From Melioribacter sp. (GTDB lineage Bacteria > Bacteroidota > Ignavibacteria > Ignavibacteriales > Melioribacteraceae): 63,500 nt of DNA. Below are positions 1-7,571 of this stretch, piece after piece. The DNA lies in assembly GCA_012026935.1 (NCBI GenBank), contig VEPI01000063.1, positions 23,327 through 86,826 of the forward strand, written 5' to 3'. A program made the translations under genes and the position numbers. A model generated the notes under the pieces. It was not told where the DNA came from and ran no database searches. It was given only the letters and a program-made list of their open reading frames with translations. Every line of letters starts with the position of its first letter. The stretch's first letter is position 1.

Positions 1-471
1 ACAAACAAAGATTTACAATCATTGGTTAAAGAAGGAATCTTTCGCGAAGATTTATTTTATAGATTAAATGTTTTTCCAATACGCATTCCGCCTTTGCGCG
101 AAAGAAAAACAGATATCCCGCTGCTCACAAGTCATTTTATTAAAAAGATGGACAAGAAAGATATGGCAATAGATTCAGCAGCGATTAAAAAATTAGAAAG
201 CTATTACTGGCCAGGGAACATTCGGCAGCTAATAAATGTAATTCAACGTGCACTAATTCTTTGTGATGGGAATAAATTACATGCGGAACATATTATACTT
301 GAAGATGCAGCTGTCACGGATAATTTTCAAGGCACTTTACAAGAATTTGAAATGTTGCTCTTGAAAAAACGCTTGGAAGAATTAAACGGAAACAGAACTC
401 TTACAGCTAAGTCGCTTGATGTTTCCGTAAGATGGATACAGCTCAAATTAAAAGAAATGGGAGAACAGTAG
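1..471 (+). CDS. sigma-54-dependent transcriptional activator, C-terminal part (cut by window edge)
   Basis: The reading frame is open from base 1, so the N-terminus lies outside the window. The first visible residues (TNKDL...REDLFYRLNVFPI, then PPLRERKTDIPLL) are the sensor-I/arginine-finger part of the AAA+ domain of NtrC-family enhancer-binding proteins. A WPGNIRQL segment follows. The last ~40 residues form a Fis-like helix-turn-helix (NGNRTLTAKSLDVSVRWIQ). Such proteins remodel sigma-54 RNA polymerase at -24/-12 promoters. Its sensor domain cannot be seen. It ends 1 base before the start of a Ser/Thr kinase gene, so the two are very probably co-transcribed. The TTG at 22 is an internal Leu codon, not a start. 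Confidence 0.93.
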   Translation, partial: TNKDLQSLVKEGIFREDLFYRLNVFPIRIPPLRERKTDIPLLTSHFIKKMDKKDMAIDSAAIKKLESYYWPGNIRQLINVIQRALILCDGNKLHAEHIILEDAAVTDNFQGTLQEFEMLLLKKRLEELNGNRTLTAKSLDVSVRWIQLKLKEMGEQ

Positions 472-472
472 A

Positions 473-2077
473 ATGTCCGCACTCTCTACGGAAATATTAT
501 TTGAGAAGTTTCAAATTATTGAGGTGTTAAAAAAAGATGAGCATGCCGCCGTATTTCTTGCTAATCATATCTATCTTAATAAAAAAATTATACTCAAAGT
601 CTTAAACACACAAAAAATTCACGATCCATCACTCGTGGATAGATTTAAACGTGAAGCCAAAATATTAGCAAAGCTTGATCACCCGAACATTATTAAAGTA
701 CTAGATTTTGGTTTGAGCAAGGAGTTTTTCTATATCTCGTTTGAATATATTGAAGGTGAATCACTTCGAAATGTTTTTAAAACGAAAACTCTTACTCAAG
801 AACAAAAAGAACATTTGATGATTCAACTTCTAAAAGGACTGGATTATGCACACGCTAATCAAATTATACACCGTGATATAAAACCAGAAAATATTTTTAT
901 TGATAAAAATCTAAATGTAAAATTGGGTGATTTTGGCCTTGCACTTTCGGCAGAAGATAATTATGTGACCAATCCATATTCAATTGTAGGCACTCCAAGT
1001 TATATGAGCCCGGAACAAATACGCGGCTCAAAACTTACAGCACAAAGCGATCTATTTTCTTTGGGGGTTGTTCTTACGGAATTGTTTACAGGTCAAAACC
1101 CATTTTTAAAAGAGAATATTAGTCTTACTCTCAATGAAATTAACAGTTATGATGAAACAGATCTTGAAGGAAAATTATTAAGTGTTCCGGAAAACATAAA
1201 AGAGATTCTTCTTGTTTTACTCAAGAAAAATATAAATCAGCGGTATGAATCAGCAGGAGAAATTTTAGAAGAGTTAAATATACAAGTAGATCAACCAACC
1301 ATAGTAATTAACAATATAGATGCAGAAGGAAGAAAATCAAAACTCGCATGGATATTTCTTGCTGTAATAGCGATTGTTGTAATTGTTATTGTTATTATTC
1401 CAATAATAGATGGACAGAAACAAAACTCTGCTCAAAATCCAATTGGTAAAGATTCAACTCAGTTCAAGAACGATTCAGCAAATCAAAGAAATAATTCAAG
1501 TCAACAAAATAATCTAACAAAAGATCAGGTTGATTTGAAAAATTTATCCCAACCCCTTGTAGATAACAGCAAAAAAGATTCATCACAAAATCAAAACGCT
1601 ACTCAGCAAAAAGAAACACCAAATCAAAATAAATCTCTAGGATACGGCGGATTATTTATTGATTGTTTTCCGTGGGCTGAAATTTATATTAATTCGGAAG
1701 ACTTTGGCAAAACGCCTTTTAATAGACCTCTTCAACTTAGGGAAGGAGAATATAATGTAAAGTTTGTACATCCGGATTATCCACCGTACACAAAAAATGT
1801 CTACATTAATGCAGACCAAGTAACAAAACTTCAAATAAATCTTGAATCAGTAACAATGGGATTTATCAATTGTGCTGTTTATCCGCCAATCGGAGATATT
1901 TACGTTAACGGGAATGCGAAAGCACAGGCGCCAATGAGAACAAACGATTTTATAAAAGTTACACCCGGTCCAATTCGATTAGTAATTAAGAATTCTAATT
2001 TCAAGGAGATAGACACGTTTTTTGTAGTTAAACAGAGCGATACGCTAAGACTTAAATTTAAATTTCAGAATAAGTAA
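473..2077 (+). CDS. membrane Ser/Thr protein kinase with C-terminal PEGA domains
   Basis: 534 residues. The kinase domain covers about 10-270: candidate ATP Lys K42, catalytic loop HRDIKPEN 133-140, DFG 153-155 and an SPE in the APE position at 179-181. A single membrane helix lies at ~291-311 and is followed by a Gln/Asn/Ser-rich linker (~315-385). Two PEGA-type beta repeats follow (~390-460 and 461-534), presumably in the periplasm. Hanks-type kinases phosphorylate Ser/Thr on partner proteins; the target is unknown. The Gly-rich loop is degenerate: the segment after EVL reads KKDEHAAV and lacks the GxGxxG glycines, so ATP affinity or activity may be altered. The ATG is 1 base after the stop of the upstream sigma-54 activator, and a Kelch/T9SS gene follows 8 bases downstream, suggesting one operon. 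Confidence 0.93.
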   Translation: MSALSTEILFEKFQIIEVLKKDEHAAVFLANHIYLNKKIILKVLNTQKIHDPSLVDRFKREAKILAKLDHPNIIKVLDFGLSKEFFYISFEYIEGESLRNVFKTKTLTQEQKEHLMIQLLKGLDYAHANQIIHRDIKPENIFIDKNLNVKLGDFGLALSAEDNYVTNPYSIVGTPSYMSPEQIRGSKLTAQSDLFSLGVVLTELFTGQNPFLKENISLTLNEINSYDETDLEGKLLSVPENIKEILLVLLKKNINQRYESAGEILEELNIQVDQPTIVINNIDAEGRKSKLAWIFLAVIAIVVIVIVIIPIIDGQKQNSAQNPIGKDSTQFKNDSANQRNNSSQQNNLTKDQVDLKNLSQPLVDNSKKDSSQNQNATQQKETPNQNKSLGYGGLFIDCFPWAEIYINSEDFGKTPFNRPLQLREGEYNVKFVHPDYPPYTKNVYINADQVTKLQINLESVTMGFINCAVYPPIGDIYVNGNAKAQAPMRTNDFIKVTPGPIRLVIKNSNFKEIDTFFVVKQSDTLRLKFKFQNK

Positions 2078-2085
2078 TTTATAAT

Positions 2086-3360
2086 ATGAAAAAACTTTTA
2101 GTAATATCATTATTGCTCTTTGTGTTTTCCCCAATTAATGCTCAATTAAGTTGGAAAATTGCTGGAACGATGCCGTTCCCGGTATACGGCGGTCAAGTAG
2201 TTTATGATTTAACATCTCTTAGTAACAAGATCTATATACTTGGTGGTTACTCTGAATCACTTCAGCGCGAGGTAGATTGGATTCAGGAATATGATGTATT
2301 TCAGAATTCATGGCACATTGTAGGCAACATGAAACAGATTAGAAAAGATTTTGTTGCTGATATTTGGAAAAACAATATTATGTATTACGGAGGTGTTGTA
2401 GAAGCATCAACCGATAAATATACAATCGAGTCATGGGATTTTAAACTTACAACATCACCTGCAATTAGCTTTGACCAAAAATCGAATTTTGGTAGATCAT
2501 TATCTACAGGTCATATTATTGGCGATAAATTTTATATTATTGGCGGAGATTCATTAAATGCAGGTGGTTCTTCGGAGTTTCCATACATAGTTGAATATAA
2601 TTTAGTTACAAAAAAAGATACAGGGATTGCAAAATTTAATTCTTCAAAAGATAAACCGCGGCAGCACATGTCATTTATAGTAGGCGATAACATTTATATC
2701 TTTGGTGGAGTTTTTAACGGAGTAAACAGAACAATAAGAAAATTTAATATACCAACAAAAACATTTTCAGATCCAACTCAGAAATTAATTGAAGCAAGAG
2801 CAGGTGGAGCAGCGGTTTATAATCCGATTAGCCAGAAAGGGTTTATAATAGGCGGATATAATGAAACTAATGTTGCCCTTAACTCCGTTGAAGAAGTTAC
2901 TATTTTACCTGACGGATCCTTAAACATAGTTTCTTCAACACCATTAAATTATTCGAGAACAAATTTAATGGCAGTAAATTATAAAGGAACTGTAGCTGTA
3001 TTTGGCGGAAAGGATGCAAGCGGTAAAGTTGTTCCTTATGTAGAAATTTCAGAGAGCACTACCGATGTTGCATCGAATTCATCCATGCCTAATGAATTCC
3101 AGCTTAATCAAAATTATCCGAATCCATTTAACCCCGAGACAATTATAAGTTATCAAATAGGAAAGGGAAGTTTTGTTACATTAAAGATTTATGATACAAT
3201 CGGCAGAGAAATTGAAACTCTTGTAAATGAATATAAAGAACCTGGAGTTTATAATTCTCAATTCTCGATTTTAAACTCACAATTACCCTCAGGAATTTAT
3301 TTTTACCGTTTAACGGCGGGTAGTTTTTCTTCAACTAAAAAAATGCTACTTCTTAAATGA
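2086..3360 (+). CDS. exported Kelch-repeat protein with T9SS sorting tail
   Basis: 424 residues. It has a signal peptide (residues 1-20, ending INAQ) and several Kelch-type blades with recurring 'IYILGGY', 'FYIIGG' and 'IYIFGG' strands between ~45 and 330, consistent with a beta-propeller. Residues ~336-424 are a Por-secretion C-terminal sorting domain (NEFQLNQNYPNPFNP..., ending in KKMLLLK). This type of tail directs export through type IX secretion and is the best taxonomic marker in the window. The ligand is unknown. It overlaps the next gene by ATGA and follows the PEGA kinase, so it may be an output or sensor partner of that kinase. The tail carries an unusual SQFSILNSQL stretch before PSGIYFYRL. 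Confidence 0.9.
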   Translation: MKKLLVISLLLFVFSPINAQLSWKIAGTMPFPVYGGQVVYDLTSLSNKIYILGGYSESLQREVDWIQEYDVFQNSWHIVGNMKQIRKDFVADIWKNNIMYYGGVVEASTDKYTIESWDFKLTTSPAISFDQKSNFGRSLSTGHIIGDKFYIIGGDSLNAGGSSEFPYIVEYNLVTKKDTGIAKFNSSKDKPRQHMSFIVGDNIYIFGGVFNGVNRTIRKFNIPTKTFSDPTQKLIEARAGGAAVYNPISQKGFIIGGYNETNVALNSVEEVTILPDGSLNIVSSTPLNYSRTNLMAVNYKGTVAVFGGKDASGKVVPYVEISESTTDVASNSSMPNEFQLNQNYPNPFNPETIISYQIGKGSFVTLKIYDTIGREIETLVNEYKEPGVYNSQFSILNSQLPSGIYFYRLTAGSFSSTKKMLLLK

Positions 3361-4178
3361 TGAAAAGAAAATTACTTATTATAATTCTATTAGTTGTGAC
3401 ATCATATACTTTCGCACAGGAAGTATCATATCAAAAAGTTAAACAGTTATATAAAAAATTCGACAACGAAAATGTTATCAAAGTTTCCGATCAATTATTA
3501 CAACAAGGAGGATTGTCCGACTCTTTAACGATTGATGTTCATCTTATGCGGGCAAACATATTTTATCAAAATGGCGATGAGTTATCAATTAAGAAAAGTT
3601 TTGAAAATATTTTAATCATTAAAAAAAATTACACACCTGATCCATCGAACATTTCACCTAAATTAATAACGATCTTTAACGAGGTTAAGACTGAATATTT
3701 GCGTAATCATCCTGATGAAAAACAGACACAAGATTCAACGCAAATAAAGCAGGAAATTAAAAGTATAGATCCGTATGTAATGAAGAGCGCCGTGGCACAA
3801 AATATTTTATTTCCCGGACTTGGACAATTTTATATTGGGAACAATACCAAAGGATGGTTCACAACATCTGTTTCAACTTTAAGTTTAGGAGTTATGATTT
3901 ATTCAATTTTAAATACGAATACGAAAGAAGATGCCTATTTGAAAGAAACGGATAAGATATTAATTCAACAGAAATACGATGATTATAACAAATCTTATAA
4001 ACTTAGAAATGTAATGATCATTTCCTATGCTGTTGTTTGGCTTTACAGCCAGATTGATTTACTATTTTTCTCTAATGGGGAGAAGGATTCCAAAGACAAA
4101 CTTTCCAACACAAATTATTTTAATATCATATCTACACAGTTAAGCGAATTACGAATAAACTTTAGAGTTCACCTATAG
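3357..4178 (+). CDS. exported DUF5683-like membrane protein
   Basis: 273 residues. The start overlaps the Kelch stop (ATGA), indicating translational coupling. It has a signal peptide (ends YTFAQ) and an N-terminal helical part (~22-105) resembling a TPR-like repeat pair. The C-terminal part contains NILFPGLGQFYIGNNTKG (~145) and two hydrophobic helices (~160-180 and ~215-235). The 'PGLGQFYxGxxxKG' motif is typical of the DUF5683/TM2-like family of Bacteroidota, whose biochemical role is not established. Last gene of the apparent activator-kinase-Kelch operon; a hairpin follows 12 bases after the stop. Confidence 0.8.
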   Translation: MMKRKLLIIILLVVTSYTFAQEVSYQKVKQLYKKFDNENVIKVSDQLLQQGGLSDSLTIDVHLMRANIFYQNGDELSIKKSFENILIIKKNYTPDPSNISPKLITIFNEVKTEYLRNHPDEKQTQDSTQIKQEIKSIDPYVMKSAVAQNILFPGLGQFYIGNNTKGWFTTSVSTLSLGVMIYSILNTNTKEDAYLKETDKILIQQKYDDYNKSYKLRNVMIISYAVVWLYSQIDLLFFSNGEKDSKDKLSNTNYFNIISTQLSELRINFRVHL

Positions 4179-4190
4179 CGATTTTATAAG

Positions 4191-4221
4191 GCATAATTTT
4201 CGCCTACAGCGAATATTATGC
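4191..4221. repeat. 13-base inverted repeat (hairpin) after DUF5683 gene
   Basis: The arms GCATAATTTTCGC (4191-4203) and GCGAATATTATGC (4209-4221) pair at 12 of 13 positions around a 5-base loop. There is no T run directly after, so this could be an mRNA 3' stabilising hairpin or a weak terminator. It lies 12 bases after the stop codon at 4178. Confidence 0.5.
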
Positions 4222-4423
4222 GCACCCCATATTTTTTTAGCTTATTCTATAGCGAACATCTATCATAAAACTGTAAAAAAAACTCAAAAACAGCAAAATT
4301 TAGTTGTTCGATTAACAGATAACTCAAAATCATCCAGTATTATCTTGGCATTCAACTTGAGTCTATTTAGGCACACACACAATAAGGCTCCGTCCTTAAG
4401 ATTGGCGAAGGGTAAAAGTTTTA

Positions 4424-4450
4424 AAAGGCGTCCTTCGCCTTTCCTTTTTT
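4424..4450 (+). terminator. rho-independent terminator candidate
   Basis: The stem AAAGGCG (4424-4430) / CGCCTTT (4436-4442) has a 5-base loop and is followed by CC and a six-T run (4445-4450). An alternative, longer-looped pairing GGCGAAGG (4404-4411) / CCTTCGCC (4432-4439) overlaps it. It is placed to end transcription from the upstream activator-kinase operon before the STAS gene. Confidence 0.6.
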
Positions 4451-4712
4451 AAATCACATAAATTATTCTAAAGAGCAGGCATGTTAATTCTAATTACTCA
4501 AATCATTTTTGGAAAACTAATTTCCAGAAAATCATTGGGATTATTTTATCATTTGCTTAAGCCGTTATTTTTCTAATACCCAATGGTTAAAAAGAGAGAT
4601 TTAGAAATTTGACTAAGAATCTAATATTATCTGTACTGTAAATTAGTTTTCTATTAAAGTTAGAATTCATATATTGACTACCCAAAATGAGTTTTAATAA
4701 TATAAAAAGTCT

Positions 4713-5078
4713 ATGGATTTTAAATCTGATAAGATTGGCGAAATTGCAGTAGTACATGTTTATTTGAACAGGGCTACTCTAGCTAAAGCTGTAAAGTTTA
4801 AAGAATTTGTTAGTGAAATGATTACTGAGGGCGCTACTAAAATTATTGTTGACTTAAGCGTATGCGAGTATGTTGACTCAACCTTTTTGGGCGCTATGGT
4901 TGCTTTACTCAAGAAAGTTAATTCTATTAATGGTGATTTACGTCTAGTATATAATAAGGAAATGCCTTCGTTAGTTTTTGTTTTAACACGAATGGATAAA
5001 GTATTCAAAGTTTTTCCGATGCTGGACGAGGCAATAGATAGTTTTGAAGGTGGGAAACCAAAATTAACCTGGAAATAA
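4713..5078 (+). CDS. STAS-domain anti-sigma-factor antagonist
   Basis: 121 residues, a single STAS domain. The hallmark phospho-acceptor region DSTFLG is present (Ser-56 region: KIIVDLSVCEYVDSTFLGAM), as in SpoIIAA/RsbV. Such proteins bind an anti-sigma kinase when dephosphorylated and release the sigma factor. It is a clear paralogue of the STAS protein at 10571-10912 (shared NRATL/DRATL start, DSTFLG, LKKV and GDL segments). It has its own intergenic region and faces the U32 gene tail to tail with a 2-base gap. The ATG at 4713 has no obvious Shine-Dalgarno sequence. Confidence 0.9.
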   Translation: MDFKSDKIGEIAVVHVYLNRATLAKAVKFKEFVSEMITEGATKIIVDLSVCEYVDSTFLGAMVALLKKVNSINGDLRLVYNKEMPSLVFVLTRMDKVFKVFPMLDEAIDSFEGGKPKLTWK

Positions 5079-5080
5079 TT

Positions 5081-6304
5081 TTATAAATCAACTGAAACTA
5101 TTTTATAAACTCGATCATTTGCACGAACCAATTCCCCACATTCAAAAGTTAAATCACTTCCCGTATTAACGGAATTTAACTCAATCTCATCCCGAATAAT
5201 TTTGTTAATTGTTAATTCTACAAGCCCGGTAGTACTTCCCATTATATAGACCGAATCCCCAATTGAAAGCGAATCAGCTTCTAACCTTACAAAAGCGATC
5301 TTACTTTTTTTATAATAGTTTAATACTCTGCCTACATATATTTTTTTTGTTGTAGCAGTACTTCCAAAAGTTTTAGTATAGCTTTCGGAACCAGGTGGAC
5401 CAAAATAAAAGCCGGGAGAAAACCCACGATTGTAAACTTTTTTTAATTCTTCCAGATATTCCCGTTTAATTTCTTGAGTAAGTGTCCCCTCAAAATAGCG
5501 ATCAATAGCTTTGCGGTATGTTGCAACCGATTTGGCGATATACTCTGGCGCTCTTTTTCTCCCCTCAATCTTAAATGCATCAATACCGGCCTCTATGAGT
5601 TTGTCAATAAAATCAATTGTGCATAAATCTTTTGGTGATAACACATAATCTTCTCCGAGAGTTAAAGAAAATTTTTCATCTATATCTTTAATTTCATATT
5701 CCCTTCTGCAAGGCTGAAGGCATTCGCCCCGGTTAGCGCTTTTACCAAAAACCTCATGACTCATAAAACATCTTCCGCTTACAGCAATACACATTGCACC
5801 GTGGACAAAGGCTTCGATTTCAATATTCGTTTTACTTTTGATTTCCTTGATTTTATCAAGTGTGCATTCGCGGGCCAGAACGATCCGTTTTGCACCAAGC
5901 CGCTCATAAAATGCTACTGTAGACGAATTGGAAACCGAGGCTTGTGTACTTATGCAGAAAGGTATTTCATAATCAATACATTTTTGAATTATAGACGCAT
6001 CCCAGCAGATAATCATTTCTACCCCAGCCTTTTTAGCCGCCGGAATAATTTTTTCAAGTTCTTCCAGCTCATTCTCAAAAACTATTGTGTTGAGAGTAAG
6101 ATGTGCTTTTACATTTTTCTCGTTGCAAAACTCAACAATCTTTGGAAGTTCAGAAACATCAAAATTATTAGCGGAGGCCCTCATGCTTAGATTTTTCAAT
6201 CCAAAATAAATTGAATCAGCACCGCTGCTGATCGCAACATTTAGCATACCCCAATCACCAACAGGGGCAAGGAGTTCGGGCTTTTTGATTTTTTCTTTTT
6301 CCAT
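5081..6304 (-). CDS. U32-family peptidase/tRNA hydroxylation (TrhP-like) protein
   Basis: 407 residues from the ATG at 6304. A TTG three codons upstream (6313) is possible but less likely. The opening KPELLAPVGDWGMLNVAISS and the U32 signature EAFVHGAMCIAVSGRC (~164-179) are diagnostic. Cys at ~172, 179, 195 and 199 fit the 4Fe-4S ligands of the prephenate-dependent tRNA/rRNA hydroxylases of this family. E. coli members YegQ/TrhP and RlhA make 5-hydroxyuridine or hydroxycytidine in RNA; 'protease' is the older name. A C-terminal beta domain (~330-407) is present. I assign the family firmly but not the exact RNA substrate. Confidence 0.9.
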   Translation of the reverse strand: MEKEKIKKPELLAPVGDWGMLNVAISSGADSIYFGLKNLSMRASANNFDVSELPKIVEFCNEKNVKAHLTLNTIVFENELEELEKIIPAAKKAGVEMIICWDASIIQKCIDYEIPFCISTQASVSNSSTVAFYERLGAKRIVLARECTLDKIKEIKSKTNIEIEAFVHGAMCIAVSGRCFMSHEVFGKSANRGECLQPCRREYEIKDIDEKFSLTLGEDYVLSPKDLCTIDFIDKLIEAGIDAFKIEGRKRAPEYIAKSVATYRKAIDRYFEGTLTQEIKREYLEELKKVYNRGFSPGFYFGPPGSESYTKTFGSTATTKKIYVGRVLNYYKKSKIAFVRLEADSLSIGDSVYIMGSTTGLVELTINKIIRDEIELNSVNTGSDLTFECGELVRANDRVYKIVSVDL

Positions 6305-6378
6305 ACAGCACAATAATAATAAAAGTTGTGTAATTAATTTTAGGCGAGTTATTTTATGATGGTGCTTTCTGGAAAAAT

Positions 6379-7506
6379 ATGCGAAGAAATTTTATACTAG
6401 CCTTGATTGGCATTGGAATTGGCGGAATTGGATTCGGTTTAGTTACTCCGGTTACAATTATCCTGCTTGAGCAAAATCATGCCCCAAGCATAATAATTGG
6501 CTCAACTGCAATGGTCGGATATATAAGTATTGTAATTTTTTCTAAATATACCGGAAGACTAATAGACGCATTTGGTGTTAAGACAATTTTAGCTGTCGGA
6601 CTTTTTATTTGGATGTTAAGTGCGTTTGGGCATATGTTCTGGTACATCTATCCACTTCTTTATTTTATAAAAATAATTATGGGAGTTGGGGGCACTTTCA
6701 TTTTTGTTTCAACTGAAGTGATGATTAATGCTTACAGTGACGAAACAAACCGGGGGAAAAATATAGGTCTTTATGTAGTTATTCTTTCCGTTGGAATTGC
6801 AATAGGTACACTTTTAATCTGGACAATCAAACTTGGTAATTGGGTTCCGTTTGTGATCGGTTCATCCATTGTTCTTTTTGTATTTGCTCTTCAAATGATT
6901 TTGATGATAGACGTTAACCTTAACGCGGAGAATAAGAAAATTGAAAAAATGCCGCTTACTAAAATGCCGGTGCTAAGTTTGTTTTCGGCGTTTATTTATG
7001 GAGTATTCGAATCATCCATCATGGTTGCTCTGCCACTATACGGATTGCGTAATAATTTTTCTGAAATTGAGGTTTCATATTTTCTTACATCATTTGTGCT
7101 GGGAGGAATTATTCTTCTTTATTTCATCGGGCATCTTGCCGATAAAATTATGAAGTATAAACTGTTATTGTTAATTTCATTTCTTCTTGGATTGCTTTTT
7201 ATCTTGCCAATTACAACGATTGATTTTTTATATCTTGTAATCATATTCTTTTTTATAGGCGGAATAGTCCCGTCATTTTATACGGTTGGTCTAAATTATA
7301 CAGTTGAAGAAGTAGAAAAGAAATTCATGGCTCAAGCAAACGGTTACTTTACCATGATGTATGGGACGGGAACAATAGCCGGTCCTATATTAGGCACAAT
7401 ATTAATTGATTTGAACAAAGAAAACGGGTACTGGATATTTGCTGCAGGTCTTTGTTTCTGCTTTTTCTTTTTGTTCAAATACTATAAAAAGAAGATATCC
7501 CATTAG
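6379..7506 (+). CDS. MFS transporter
   Basis: 375 residues with about 12 hydrophobic helices. The first half contains the loop KYTGRLIDAFGVK, matching the MFS signature after helix 2 (G-x-L-x-D-x-x-G-x-[RK]), and the second half has a related GHLADKIMK. It is similar in layout to drug/sugar efflux carriers. The substrate cannot be told from sequence. The ATG at 6379 is preceded by a CTGGAAAA stretch. It is divergent from the U32 gene and sits 65 bases before the histidine kinase on the same strand. Confidence 0.85.
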   Translation: MRRNFILALIGIGIGGIGFGLVTPVTIILLEQNHAPSIIIGSTAMVGYISIVIFSKYTGRLIDAFGVKTILAVGLFIWMLSAFGHMFWYIYPLLYFIKIIMGVGGTFIFVSTEVMINAYSDETNRGKNIGLYVVILSVGIAIGTLLIWTIKLGNWVPFVIGSSIVLFVFALQMILMIDVNLNAENKKIEKMPLTKMPVLSLFSAFIYGVFESSIMVALPLYGLRNNFSEIEVSYFLTSFVLGGIILLYFIGHLADKIMKYKLLLLISFLLGLLFILPITTIDFLYLVIIFFFIGGIVPSFYTVGLNYTVEEVEKKFMAQANGYFTMMYGTGTIAGPILGTILIDLNKENGYWIFAAGLCFCFFFLFKYYKKKISH

Positions 7507-7571
7507 AGCATTCTCTATATTTCCTCACGCGAATTTATTATCTTACAACAAAATTTATTAAGAATAGTTTA

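Larger units (their letters stand above)
4179..4712. other. 534-base intergenic region with two hairpins
   Basis: No coding frame that I would support. It contains a 13-base imperfect inverted repeat (4191-4221) just after the DUF5683 gene. It also has a GC-rich hairpin followed by a T run (4424-4450), and three copies of CTAYAGCGA at 4173-4181, 4204-4212 and 4247-4255. The remainder up to the STAS start at 4713 is AT-rich and must hold that gene's promoter. I cannot assign -35/-10 boxes there with confidence. Confidence 0.5.

Noticed and set aside
5756-6190. 144-codon plus-strand frame opposite the U32 gene
   Set aside because: Antisense shadow of the conserved U32 signature region; no family match seen.
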